Shown: positions 9,613-18,066, counted from the stretch's first letter. The stretch: 64,000 nt of DNA from Clostridiales bacterium (GCA_018372435.1 JAHAJA010000023.1:1-64000), one strand, 5' to 3'. Numbers and translations: made by a program. Notes: a model not told the origin generated them from the letters alone.

Positions 9613-9698
9613 AATCTAAAATTCGCTTGCATTTCATATATAATAAAGTTATTATCAAATGGAAAAAGTGAATAACTATGACAATATTAAAAGTAATA

Positions 9699-9733
9699 AT
9701 CTAACTAAAGTAATATTATTACTTTAGTTAGAT
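9699..9733 (+). promoter_or_regulatory. Perfect 16-bp hairpin in the aspS leader
   Basis: ATCTAACTAAAGTAAT (9699-9714) and its exact complement (9718-9733) are separated by only three bases. The structure ends about 20 nt before the aspS ribosome site. No T run follows, so it is not a standard terminator. It may be an mRNA-stabilising structure, a processing site or a protein-binding palindrome. Confidence 0.7.
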
Positions 9734-9768
9734 AGAAATTACTTTGAGAGTATATGGAGGATTACAAC

Positions 9769-11586
9769 ATGGCAGAATCAATGCGTGGGTTATCAAGAAC
9801 TCACAGATGTACAGAAGTATCAAAAGCCAATATCGGTGAAACTGTAACTGTAATGGGCTGGGTACAAAAGAGAAGGAATTTAGGAAGTCTTATCTTTGTA
9901 GATTTAAGAGATCGTTCTGGTCTTCTTCAAATCGTATTCGACGAAAACGACATCGGAACAGATGGATTTGATAAAGCAGGTAAATTAAGAAGTGAATTCG
10001 TTGTTGCAGTTGTTGGTAAAGTGGAAGCACGTTCAGGCGCTGTGAATGAGAATATGGCAACTGGTGAGATTGAGATTCGTGCAACTGAGCTACGTGTTTT
10101 ATCTGAAGCAGAAACTCCTCCTTTCCCAATCGAAGAAGAAAGCAATACAAAAGAAGACTTACGTCTGAAATATAGATACTTAGATCTTAGAAGACCAGAT
10201 CTTCAAAGAAATCTGATTATGAGAAGTAATGTGGCTACCCTAACGAGACAATTCCTTGCAGATGAAGGATTTCTTGAAATCGAAACACCTATGCTTACAA
10301 AGAGTACGCCAGAAGGTGCAAGAGATTACCTTGTTCCTAGCCGTGTTCATCCAGGTAATTTCTATGCATTGCCACAATCTCCACAGCTATTCAAACAATT
10401 ATTAATGTGTTCTGGATATGATCGTTACTTCCAAATCGTTAAATGTTTCCGTGATGAAGATTTACGTGCGGATCGTCAACCAGAGTTCACACAAATCGAT
10501 ATGGAATTATCTTTCGTAGATGTAGATGATGTAATCGCTGTAAATGAAAGATTATTACAAAAAATGTTCAAAGAAACTATCGGTATTGATGTTCAATTAC
10601 CAATCCGTAGAATGACTTATGCAGAAGCTATGGATCGTTTCGGTTCTGATAAACCAGACTTACGTTTTGGCATGGAGCTTAAGAATGTATCAGATGTGGT
10701 GAAAGATTGCGGATTTGCAGTATTCACAGGTGCCCTTGAAAAAGGTGGTTCTGTAAGAGGTATCAATGCAGATGGACAAGGTGCAATGCCTCGTAAGAAG
10801 ATTGATGCTTTAGTAGAATTCGCTAAAGGCTTTGGCGCAAAAGGTCTTGCTTACTTAGCTATCAATGAAGATGGAACATACAAATCTTCCTTTGCTAAGT
10901 TCATGACAGAAGAACAATTAGATGCTTTAGTTACTGCTATGCAAGGTAAGCCAGGTGACTTATTACTATTCGCAGCAGATGAAGATGATATCGTATTCGA
11001 TGTTCTTGGTAATTTACGTCTTGAAATTGCAAGAAGCTTAGACTTACTTGATAAGAACGTATACAATTTCTTATGGGTAACAGAGTTCCCATTACTTGAG
11101 TACTCAAAAGAGCAAGGAAGATATGTTGCAAAGCATCATCCATTTACAATGCCAATGGAAGAAGATCTTGAATTATTAGATACCGAACCAGGAAAAGTTA
11201 GAGCGAAAGCTTATGATATCGTATTAAACGGTACTGAAATTGGTGGCGGTAGCGTGAGAATCTTCCAAAACCATATACAAGAGAAGATGTTTGAAGTATT
11301 AGGCTTCAGCAAAGAAGATGCATACGATCGTTTTGGTTTCTTATTAAATGCATTCAAATATGGTGTACCACCACATGCTGGACTTGCATATGGTCTTGAC
11401 CGTCTTGTAATGTTAATGGCAAAAGAAGATAGTATCCGTGATGTAATTGCATTCCCAAAAGTAAAAGATGCCTCATGTCTAATGACAGATGCACCTAATA
11501 TTGTTGAGGAAAAACAATTAGAGGAACTAGGAATTGAGATTTCAGAAGAAGTAGTAGAAGCAGCAGCTGAATCAACTGAAGAATAG
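9769..11586 (+). CDS. aspS: Aspartyl-tRNA synthetase
   Basis: A bacterial-type class II synthetase of 605 residues. It has an N-terminal OB anticodon-binding domain (RRNLGSLIFVDLRD near 29), motif 1 around FLEIETPMLTKSTPEGARDY, and motif 2 around QIVKCFRDEDLRADRQPEFTQ. A GAD insertion occupies the middle, and motif 3 is GLAYGLDRLVM near 545. The leucine in RRNLG matches the E. coli enzyme, which suggests a discriminating AspRS charging only tRNA-Asp; this is inference from one residue. The ATG at 9754 lies within the ribosome site TATGGAGG, so 9769 is the start. The acidic, alanine-rich C-terminus is ordinary. Confidence 0.96.
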   Translation: MAESMRGLSRTHRCTEVSKANIGETVTVMGWVQKRRNLGSLIFVDLRDRSGLLQIVFDENDIGTDGFDKAGKLRSEFVVAVVGKVEARSGAVNENMATGEIEIRATELRVLSEAETPPFPIEEESNTKEDLRLKYRYLDLRRPDLQRNLIMRSNVATLTRQFLADEGFLEIETPMLTKSTPEGARDYLVPSRVHPGNFYALPQSPQLFKQLLMCSGYDRYFQIVKCFRDEDLRADRQPEFTQIDMELSFVDVDDVIAVNERLLQKMFKETIGIDVQLPIRRMTYAEAMDRFGSDKPDLRFGMELKNVSDVVKDCGFAVFTGALEKGGSVRGINADGQGAMPRKKIDALVEFAKGFGAKGLAYLAINEDGTYKSSFAKFMTEEQLDALVTAMQGKPGDLLLFAADEDDIVFDVLGNLRLEIARSLDLLDKNVYNFLWVTEFPLLEYSKEQGRYVAKHHPFTMPMEEDLELLDTEPGKVRAKAYDIVLNGTEIGGGSVRIFQNHIQEKMFEVLGFSKEDAYDRFGFLLNAFKYGVPPHAGLAYGLDRLVMLMAKEDSIRDVIAFPKVKDASCLMTDAPNIVEEKQLEELGIEISEEVVEAAAESTEE

Positions 11587-11600
11587 AAGATAGAAAGTTT

Positions 11601-11850
11601 GAGAGGCAAAACTCTATATACTTTTACTAAGGCTTCTTAACTGACATAGTATGAAACAAAACACGCTACACACCTCAGTGCTTCTAAGTGTGCACGTTAT
11701 GTTATAGAAAAGATATGGAACCGCCATCGATGCTTCGCCTTCCTTGTCTATTCAGTGCACACTAAGAAGTACTATAGGTGTTTCACTATTGTTTCTTATT
11801 CATAGTACGTCAATTAAGAAGCATATTGTAATTTTAGAGAGTTTTGCTCT
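11601..11850. repeat. Large imperfect palindrome A (about 250 bp)
   Basis: The left arm (GAGAGGCAAAACTCT at 11601, then CTTCTTAACTGAC) pairs with the right arm ending AGAGAGTTTTGCTCT at 11850. Inner arms share an AAGTGTGCAC segment in inverted orientation. A related half-copy lies at the left edge of the window. No open reading frame of note is inside. It fills most of the gap between aspS and the DUF1294 gene and could give a very long RNA hairpin. Confidence 0.7.
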
Positions 11851-11943
11851 TTGCATTATTTATAGTAGTAAAAAAGAACGCGATATTATACAGGCGTTCT
11901 TTTCTGCATTCTCGAATTAGATTAATAGATTATGGAGGTATGT

Positions 11944-12261
11944 ATGACTTTTCTAGAATACATAAGTAAATACAGTACTTTAGCGATACTGATATACTTA
12001 GTAGTAATGAATATCATCGGATTTACTATTATGGGAATCGATAAAAGTAGGGCAAAACGTGGTGCATGGAGAATACCAGAAAAGACATTATTTCTTATAG
12101 CTATACTCGGTGGAAGTATCGGCAGCATCCTAGGTATGAAACAGTTTAGACATAAGACAAAACACAAAACCTTTACAATAGGAATGCCAGCAATATTGAT
12201 AGTACAAGCCGCCATAATTCTTTACTGTACGGTAAGGAGTTTTGCGATTTGGAAAATATAA
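11944..12261 (+). CDS. DUF1294 family membrane protein
   Basis: A small integral membrane protein of 105 residues with the DUF1294 pattern. After a first membrane span it has MGIDKSRAKRGAWRIPEK (about residues 31-48), then a glycine-rich second span with LGGSIGSILGM. FRHKTKHKTF and a final span follow. The conserved DK, RIPE and RHKT elements are all present. The family's function is unknown; some members are fused to cold-shock domains, and a cspA-like gene lies 0.8 kb downstream, though that may be chance. ATG 11932 belongs to the ribosome site TATGGAGG, so 11944 is the start. Confidence 0.85.
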   Translation: MTFLEYISKYSTLAILIYLVVMNIIGFTIMGIDKSRAKRGAWRIPEKTLFLIAILGGSIGSILGMKQFRHKTKHKTFTIGMPAILIVQAAIILYCTVRSFAIWKI

Positions 12262-12285
12262 GTAAAAATTGCGCGACAAACTTAT

Positions 12286-12330
12286 AAAAACCAAAAGCAA
12301 TAGATATGAAATCTATTGCTTTTGGTTTTT
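12286..12330. terminator. Bidirectional terminator shared by the DUF1294 and XRE genes
   Basis: A perfect 20-bp stem (12286-12305 with 12311-12330) has a 5-base loop, A-rich on the left and T-rich on the right. It can terminate both converging genes. It overlaps the last codons of the XRE gene on the minus strand. Confidence 0.9.
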
Positions 12331-12729
12331 ATAACGTCGATATTTAACATACTCAAGTATGTCTAATTGTATGTTGGGGGGAAGTTGCCTAAAATTTTGC
12401 AGTAGATTTTTTTCTATAGAATTACTAGGTTGAATGATACCTTTCGTTTTAGAATTCTCGATATTTAAGCGTTCATATGTAGAATAAGGTGCTTCTTCGT
12501 GAAGCGTGCTTGGAATAAGGCTATTATTTATCAATTCATCTATGCTCAAATTATATAGAACTGCAAGCTGTAATAAGGTTTGATTGTCAGGCGTCCGTCC
12601 ACCCTTTTCATAATGTGCATACCCTTGTCTTGTAATGTTTAAGTAATCGCCAATATATTTTTGTGTATACCCATGATTCGTACGCAATTCTCTGAGTTTT
12701 TGTGAGAGCGATAAGTTATCAGATGACAT
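12313..12729 (-). CDS. XRE-family transcriptional regulator
   Basis: A 138-residue DNA-binding protein with an N-terminal helix-turn-helix (about residues 8-62): LSQKLRELRTNHGYTQKYIG, then LNITRQGYAHYEKGGRTPD. This is the HTH_3/Cro type seen in phage repressors and host regulators. The C-terminal 70 residues match nothing I recognise and end in a helical YVKYRRYKNQK segment. GGAGGAA precedes the ATG. The terminator hairpin encodes part of its C-terminus. Palindromes at 12831-12845 and 12842-12861, upstream of its own -10 (ATTATA at 12771-12776 on the + strand), are candidate autoregulatory sites. No phage genes are nearby. Confidence 0.88.
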   Translation of the reverse strand: MSSDNLSLSQKLRELRTNHGYTQKYIGDYLNITRQGYAHYEKGGRTPDNQTLLQLAVLYNLSIDELINNSLIPSTLHEEAPYSTYERLNIENSKTKGIIQPSNSIEKNLLQNFRQLPPNIQLDILEYVKYRRYKNQKQ

Positions 12730-12770
12730 ATATTCCTCCTATATTCGATAATACAAGACTAATTTACCCT

Positions 12771-12861
12771 ATTATACCAATTTAATATGAAAAAGACTTT
12801 AAAAGCAACAAAAAGTATCATTTTATTAAAGCAACAATTAGTTGCTATGTTGTGCTAGCAA
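12771..12861 (-). promoter_or_regulatory. XRE promoter and candidate operators
   Basis: On the minus strand a TATAAT -10 (complement at 12771-12776) lies about 40 bp before the XRE start. Further upstream are GCAAC-N5-GTTGC (12831-12845) and TTGCTA-N8-TAGCAA (12842-12861), two overlapping inverted repeats. They fit an autoregulated repressor, by inference. Confidence 0.5.
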
Positions 12862-12900
12862 AGTAAAGTTAAGTGTACTTATTATTAAATTATTTTATTA

Positions 12901-12921
12901 ATGTCGCACAATTTGCGACAT
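12901..12921. promoter_or_regulatory. 21-bp palindrome between the XRE and cold-shock genes
   Basis: ATGTCGCA-CAATT-TGCGACAT is a perfect 8-bp inverted repeat with a 5-base centre, about 55 bp upstream of the csp -35. Its form is typical of a dimeric regulator site. Its CG content stands out in AT-rich surroundings. Confidence 0.6.
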
Positions 12922-12976
12922 ATTATTCACTTATATGAGTATTAATACCGATTTCCGATGTTGAATGAAAAATATA

Positions 12977-13027
12977 TTGACAATCTTTAGGAAAAATGTT
13001 ATTATATGCCTAGTTGCTAGGTGCAAC
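12977..13027 (+). promoter_or_regulatory. Cold-shock gene promoter and start-site hairpin
   Basis: TTGACA (12977-12982) and TATTAT (13000-13005) are 17 bp apart. The predicted transcript begins near 13012. GTTGC-TAGGT-GCAAC (13013-13027) lies at its very 5' end, as an operator or a 5' mRNA hairpin. The leader is about 48 nt, shorter than that of E. coli cspA. Confidence 0.65.
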
Positions 13028-13059
13028 ATATATTATTATTTGTTTTGGAGGAATTGAAT

Positions 13060-13257
13060 ATGAAAGGTACAGTTAAATGGTTCAATAATCAAAAAGGTTT
13101 CGGTTTCATCTCTGATGAACAAGGTAACGATGTATTCGTGCACTACTCAGGTCTTAACATGGAGGGATTTAAATCTCTTGAAGAAGGACAAGGAGTAGAA
13201 TTCGATATCGTTAACGGAGCTAAAGGACCTCAAGCTACAAACGTAACAAGATTATAA
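13060..13257 (+). CDS. Cold-shock protein, CspA family
   Basis: A 65-residue single cold-shock domain that binds single-stranded RNA and DNA. RNP1 is KGFGFI (about residues 13-18) and RNP2 is DVFVHY (about 24-29), both intact, with GTVKWFN at the N-terminus. Upstream in-frame codons from GTG 13021 are excluded because GGAGGAA (13047-13053) precedes ATG 13060. It has its own promoter and a strong terminator, so it is monocistronic. Whether it responds to cold cannot be told from sequence. Confidence 0.96.
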   Translation: MKGTVKWFNNQKGFGFISDEQGNDVFVHYSGLNMEGFKSLEEGQGVEFDIVNGAKGPQATNVTRL

Positions 13258-13380
13258 TCAAGCAATTTAATCAGTGTACCTTTTTCTAATATATAAATTG
13301 TCTAATTTTTATACAGAAATAGCTATATTGTTTTAATGGATTGATTACTTATACAATTTAATCTGTGTTAAGTTGTACTA

Positions 13381-13427
13381 AACACTGCCTCATTATTAGT
13401 TACATACTAATGGAGGCAGTGTTTTTT
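13381..13427 (+). terminator. Intrinsic terminator after the cold-shock gene
   Basis: AACACTGCCTC pairs with GAGGCAGTGTT across an inner ATTAGT/ACTAAT stem, followed by a six-T run. It lies about 120 bp after the stop codon. Confidence 0.88.
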
Positions 13428-13513
13428 ATATAACTATGAAATTGTGTTTTTCAAAACATACTCTGTTAAGATATATAGTATTATGTTTTATGTAAATGGA
13501 AAGGAAAGTACGA

Positions 13514-14239
13514 GTGGATAACTGTATCTATCAAGAAGAGAAGCTTAATAATTATAGCATAGAGGAATACTTTAATCAATTGGAAGGGAACAGTCTTTTG
13601 AATGACGAAGAAAGAAAAATATCCAATGAGATTCTTCAAAAGTTAACACAAACCTGTAAGATTTGTAGTGTATCAAAGGTCCTTACCCCTACTGATTTTC
13701 GTGTGGGAAATGGAGAATTAGTGCTAGGCGAAGAGAAAATACATGCTAATTTATTTGAACAAGATAGTTTTCATGATATAAAATCTATATTAGCATTTAT
13801 TGTAACAGTTATTGAAGATGACAATAGAGATATAGGTGCAGTTACAAGCAATAAACAAAGGTTTAACTTGTTAGATCAGTACTATGAGACAGCGTGGAAA
13901 TATGCTGCCTTACAAGGATTTCGTGACCATATAATTGAAGAATATAAGAGGAAAGAGATACAGTCTGGAAAGAGGGTATTCACCCCTATTCTTGGTCCAG
14001 GATATTTTGGAATAGATTTGTTGGATAGTGATAAATTATACAAACTACTTAATGGTAGAAAGTTAGGAGTTACACTAAATGATACTATGCAATTTATACC
14101 AGAAAATACAATATGCGGTTTTATGATTGGTATGCAATCTATAAGCGAAGATTGTAAGAAGATATTTGATAATCCCTGCCAATATTGTCTTTCGGTTAAA
14201 AAGGCATGCGGATATTGTAGCTTAATAAATAACAAGTGA
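13514..14239 (+). CDS. Methionine-synthase-activation-domain-like protein
   Basis: A 241-residue protein resembling the vitamin B12-dependent methionine synthase activation domain, which binds SAM and reactivates corrinoid cofactors. Seen: a central GPGYFGIDLLDSDKLYKLL, then LGVTLNDTMQFIPENTICGF, matching the PGYGDxPL and GxxLTxxxxMxPxKSxxG pattern of clostridial relatives. The C-terminus has NPCQYC and CGYC, a paired-cysteine tail common in those proteins. ATG 13496 is in frame, but AAAGGAAAG lies after it, so GTG 13514 is preferred. It is 12 bp from the PAS/GAF sensor gene, probably one operon. No corrinoid methyltransferase is in the window, so the partner is unknown. Confidence 0.65.
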   Translation: MDNCIYQEEKLNNYSIEEYFNQLEGNSLLNDEERKISNEILQKLTQTCKICSVSKVLTPTDFRVGNGELVLGEEKIHANLFEQDSFHDIKSILAFIVTVIEDDNRDIGAVTSNKQRFNLLDQYYETAWKYAALQGFRDHIIEEYKRKEIQSGKRVFTPILGPGYFGIDLLDSDKLYKLLNGRKLGVTLNDTMQFIPENTICGFMIGMQSISEDCKKIFDNPCQYCLSVKKACGYCSLINNK

Positions 14240-14251
14240 GAGGAGGCAGGT

Positions 14252-16390
14252 ATGAAGATAGGGGAAAGATTAAAATATCAACAGCTAGTGGATTTTATTC
14301 AATTTCCAGTAGTAATTTATATATATGAAACACGTAGGATTATAGCAATTAATAAGAGAGCGAAGGATATCCTAGTACCGGAGGGTAAGTTATTACGTTA
14401 TATGCCTGACTTAAAGTTAAGATCACAGGTATCGCAACAAGCTTTGGAAAGAGGGACAGATATATTATTAGATATTCCTATACTGGTAGGAATTCGTGAG
14501 ATACGTATCGACATAGAAGTAAATTCAATAGTACTTGATGGAAAACATATTGTAATTATGCTACTAGATTATACAGACAATCAAAGTTTTGGTGATAAAT
14601 TTTTAAATCATGTTCCTAGGCTATTCTGGAAGGATAAGAAACTAAATCTAAAAAGTGTAAATTATTTTTGCAGAGAGGATATCCAAACAAGAGGTATAAG
14701 ATTTGAAAACATGGAAAGCCAATTTGATAATGAATCAGCAGGATTACTAATTGAGAATGAGACTATGGTTATTGAGTCAAAGCAACCGCTTTGGAATGTT
14801 ATGCAATTAATTCAACCAAAGAATGAACAAGGAAGATTTATTAATATTCATCGAATTCCTATTATAAACAAGAATGGTACCGTGGTGGGAATCTTAGGAT
14901 TTTATCATTTGTTGCTTAGTAAAAAGGATTTTGATGAAGAGATTCTTTGGCTAAAATATGAAAAAAGTAGACTAACAAAATTACTGGCGATCAATGATTC
15001 CATATTCTTTCGCATTCGTTTAGATGATGATTGGTCAGTAGAATATGTGACTCCAAATATTAAGAAATTAGGGTATGACAGTAAAGATTTCTATCTAAAG
15101 AATATTACTTTTCGTGACCTTGTAATGAAAGAGGATATGAAAAGTGTGGTACAAGAATTCATGAGTAGTAAAAAACAAGGTACAAGAAGAGTTGAGATGG
15201 AGTACCATATTAGGAAAGCAGACGGATCACCTGTTTGGGTGAAGGGTTCCTGTGTGTATATGGATTCGGAGGAAGTTCTAGAGAAAAATCATTATATTGA
15301 TTGTACACTCAGAGATATATCAGGAGTTAAAACTCTTCAAAAAGAGTTAGAAGTAAGTCAAGATGCTTTGCAAGCGAAATTTGAAGCAATTAAAAAAGGT
15401 GAAATTCTAATTAAATCAGTACGATTTACCGATTTGTTTAATATCGATGAGTTGTTGGTATCTATAAAAAGTTTTTCTGATATGATGAACATAAGTTGTA
15501 CGATAACAGATTATGTAGGGAGGACACTTTGCAATATAATACAGAAACCTTATATTGAGGAGGAGCTCTATCAATACTACGAGAATCGCGAAGGTAGAAA
15601 AATTTTTCGTAACTTATATAAGCTGGTAAAGAATAGAGAATCGAATTATGTATACGATAACGTAAATGAGGTGTACGTGTATGGCATTCCATTTAACGTT
15701 GATGATAAATGTATCGGCTTACTTGATATTCTAGTAAAAGAAAAAGTACCACTTGATTCACCAATGATGATTTTTCTTAATGATATAGTTGAAAGGTTAT
15801 GTAGTTCAGTACGAAAAAACATAGAATTATTAAGGGAAAGAGATAGACGAGTGAATGCAGAAGCACAACTTAAGATAGCACAAACTAAGGGTTACTTATT
15901 AAGTCGAGAATTAGAGATTGCATTAACGGAGGACGATTTATATAGTGCACTGAACAAAATTATTCACAATCTTGTACAGTATATTTATGTTGGAGAAATC
16001 TTATTGTTTCGTCAAATAAATGAATTAAGTTATTATGAAAAGCAGGTTGAATGGAATAGTAAAGGGGAAGAGAATCGCAAAGTTACACAGGCTTATGAAA
16101 AATTTAATTTAAGTGAGTGCGAAGAGTTAGTAAACACATTTAAACATACCAATATTGTTATCTATCAGCAAAAAGAGATACCACAATATCTACAAAGACA
16201 ATTTCGTTCTCGTAGAGTGAAAACTTTAGCAATGATTATGTTTGAATTTGAGATGAGTGAGAATGTCATTATAGCATTCTGTGATCGTAATGCAGATTCT
16301 CAGTGGACGAAGGAGAAAGCAACGCTATTAACCGATGTATCTAATATAATTAAACTAGTGTTGCAAAGGATTATAACGAACAAGAAATAG
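14252..16390 (+). CDS. PAS/GAF multi-sensor protein without an output domain
   Basis: A 712-residue cytoplasmic sensory protein with no membrane segment or signal peptide. An N-terminal PAS-like region covers about 1-225. A clear PAS fold (about 245-365) contains FFRIRLDDDWSVEYVTPNI and a PAC-like CTLRDISGVKTLQ. A coiled coil follows, then a region at about 392-525 (DLFNIDELLVSIKSFSDMMN) that resembles PocR-type ligand-binding domains. A second coiled coil and a GAF domain (about 550-705) end the protein. I see no histidine kinase, GGDEF, HD-GYP or DNA-binding motif. GAGAGGAGG precedes the ATG, 12 bp after the activation-domain gene. The PocR resemblance and any corrinoid link are inference. 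Confidence 0.6.
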   Translation: MKIGERLKYQQLVDFIQFPVVIYIYETRRIIAINKRAKDILVPEGKLLRYMPDLKLRSQVSQQALERGTDILLDIPILVGIREIRIDIEVNSIVLDGKHIVIMLLDYTDNQSFGDKFLNHVPRLFWKDKKLNLKSVNYFCREDIQTRGIRFENMESQFDNESAGLLIENETMVIESKQPLWNVMQLIQPKNEQGRFINIHRIPIINKNGTVVGILGFYHLLLSKKDFDEEILWLKYEKSRLTKLLAINDSIFFRIRLDDDWSVEYVTPNIKKLGYDSKDFYLKNITFRDLVMKEDMKSVVQEFMSSKKQGTRRVEMEYHIRKADGSPVWVKGSCVYMDSEEVLEKNHYIDCTLRDISGVKTLQKELEVSQDALQAKFEAIKKGEILIKSVRFTDLFNIDELLVSIKSFSDMMNISCTITDYVGRTLCNIIQKPYIEEELYQYYENREGRKIFRNLYKLVKNRESNYVYDNVNEVYVYGIPFNVDDKCIGLLDILVKEKVPLDSPMMIFLNDIVERLCSSVRKNIELLRERDRRVNAEAQLKIAQTKGYLLSRELEIALTEDDLYSALNKIIHNLVQYIYVGEILLFRQINELSYYEKQVEWNSKGEENRKVTQAYEKFNLSECEELVNTFKHTNIVIYQQKEIPQYLQRQFRSRRVKTLAMIMFEFEMSENVIIAFCDRNADSQWTKEKATLLTDVSNIIKLVLQRIITNKK

Positions 16391-16571
16391 AAACATCAGG
16401 TAACTAAGATCTATAAAAGAAAATATTTCATATTATTGAAATGATTTATGTTCTTTTATATAAAATAATGTATAATAAGAGTAGACATGGATAGTCAATT
16501 GCGATACTCTTCTCCATAACAAAGAGTACGTAGTTGGCGAAATAGACTTGGAATATAAAAGGAGAATTAGT

Positions 16572-17627
16572 ATGAACATTAAGAAAACGGTCTTTGGTAA
16601 GACAAATGATGGGGAGACAGCAAGTCTTTATACCCTTAAGAACAAATCAGGAATGACAGTGGTATTCAGCGATTATGGTGCAACAATCGTGAATCTATTC
16701 GTACCAGATGCAAAAGGAAAATTAGAGGATGTAGTTCTTGGATACGATAATCTTGATCAATATACTAAGAATTCACCTGGATTTGGATCTTTCATTGGAA
16801 GACATGCTAACCGTATCGGTAATGCATCCTTTATAATCAATGGTAAGACATATGAGCTTGAGAAGAATGATGGTAATAATAACTTACATTCTGGAAGTAA
16901 AAGTTTTAACAAATTCATCTATGAAGCAGAATATTATGAAGATGAAGGGTCATCAACAATTGAGTTTTCACGATTGAGTCCAGATATGGAGCAGGGATTT
17001 CCAGGAAATCTTGACGTGACAGTAACGTATACGTTAACAGAGGATAATGAACTAGTAATAGAATATCTTGCGGTATCTGATCAGGATACGGTAGTAAACT
17101 TTACAAACCATTCCTACTTTAATCTTTCAGGACATGCATCAGGTTCCGCAATGAACCATAAAGTGTGGATTAATGCAAATCAATTCACACCAACAGATGA
17201 TTATTTAATCCCAACAGGTGAGTTTGTTAATGTAGAAGGAACACCTATGGATTTTAGAACTGCAAAAGAAATTAGCAGAGACATTAACGCAGACTACAAA
17301 CCTTTAAAGCAAGGAAATGGTTATGATCATAATTATGTATTAAACCATGAGACCTCTGATGTTGACCTTGTAGCAGAATTGATTGATGAAGTAAGTGGTC
17401 GTAAGATGGAAGTGTATACAGATACACCAGGTATGCAATTTTATACTGCGAACTTCTTAGATAAAGAAGTTGGCAAAGGAGGAGTTACGTACAATGCAAG
17501 AGATGGGGTGTGTTTTGAGACACAATTTTATCCAAATGCTTGTAATACACCAAATTTCCCATCCTCGATTATCAAAGCAGAGCAAGAATATGATTATGTA
17601 ACTATTTATAAATTTACTACAATATAA
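16572..17627 (+). CDS. galM: Aldose 1-epimerase
   Basis: The enzyme interconverts alpha and beta anomers of galactose and other aldoses. The 351-residue protein has FIGRHANRIGNASF near residue 75, NNLHSGSKSFNKF near 102 and NFTNHSYFNLSGH near 178 (catalytic His region). GYDHNYVL follows near 255, and the catalytic Glu lies in CFETQFYPNACN near 319. TTG 16548 is in frame, but AAAGGAGAA precedes ATG 16572. No other galactose genes adjoin it. Two hairpins follow the stop. Family assignment is firm; the in vivo sugar is unknown. Confidence 0.93.
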   Translation: MNIKKTVFGKTNDGETASLYTLKNKSGMTVVFSDYGATIVNLFVPDAKGKLEDVVLGYDNLDQYTKNSPGFGSFIGRHANRIGNASFIINGKTYELEKNDGNNNLHSGSKSFNKFIYEAEYYEDEGSSTIEFSRLSPDMEQGFPGNLDVTVTYTLTEDNELVIEYLAVSDQDTVVNFTNHSYFNLSGHASGSAMNHKVWINANQFTPTDDYLIPTGEFVNVEGTPMDFRTAKEISRDINADYKPLKQGNGYDHNYVLNHETSDVDLVAELIDEVSGRKMEVYTDTPGMQFYTANFLDKEVGKGGVTYNARDGVCFETQFYPNACNTPNFPSSIIKAEQEYDYVTIYKFTTI

Positions 17628-17632
17628 CGCAT

Positions 17633-17688
17633 AAGTAAGTCTACACCTTATAGGTGTAGGCTTACTTTCAGAGGGGGACCCTCTGAAA
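17633..17688 (+). terminator. Two consecutive hairpins after galM
   Basis: A 16-bp stem (17633-17648 with 17652-17667) is followed by a perfect 10-bp stem, TTTCAGAGGG/CCCTCTGAAA (17666-17688). The two overlap by two bases and so are alternatives at the join. The T run after the first is short, so termination is likely but not certain. Confidence 0.6.
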
Positions 17689-17714
17689 TAGTTGCGGAGC
17701 AGCTTATACGTTAC

Positions 17715-17790
17715 GAGCAAGTAGCGAAGCGAACTGCGAGTAATTTTTAGAAAAAGAGCAAGTAGCGAAGCGAATTGCGAGTGGTTTTAG
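17715..17790. repeat. Two direct repeats of about 35 bp
   Basis: A 27-base core, GAGCAAGTAGCGAAGCGAAY followed by TGCGAGT, occurs at 17715 and 17756, each time followed by a TTTTTAG or GTTTTAG end. A degenerate third start (GAGCAAAAAGCGA) is at 17796. The repeats are more GC-rich than the flanks. The rest of the 17628-18163 gap holds a weak hairpin at 17863-17899 and the purC leader. Confidence 0.75.
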
Positions 17791-17988
17791 GCTGAAGAGC
17801 AAAAAGCGATTGAATTTCCAGTTCTAAATAGTTTATACATGAAATTGAATAATAATAGGATTATAAGGAGTGCTGAAAAGATTAAAAAGTGCTCCTTATT
17901 ACTGGTTTTATAGGCTTAATCAATGTATACAAAACTAGTTAAATACCCACTTCCTTTTCGTATAATTTGACAAAAATATAAAAAACTA

Positions 17989-18066
17989 TTGCTTATCTTT
18001 TTGGCTAGTTTATAATTGAAAGTAGCTAGTGTGCTGCTAGTTCATAATTAGCAGACAGCGCACTAC
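17989..18066 (+). promoter_or_regulatory. purC promoter and structured leader
   Basis: TTGCTT (17989-17994) and TATAAT (18011-18016) are 16 bp apart. The first transcribed segment (18021-18066) is an inverted repeat: AGTAGCTAGTGTGCTGCTAG pairs with an arm ending GCGCACTACT. The leader before the purC ATG is about 140 nt. I did not find the purine riboswitch core, so control of this purine operon is open. Confidence 0.5.
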
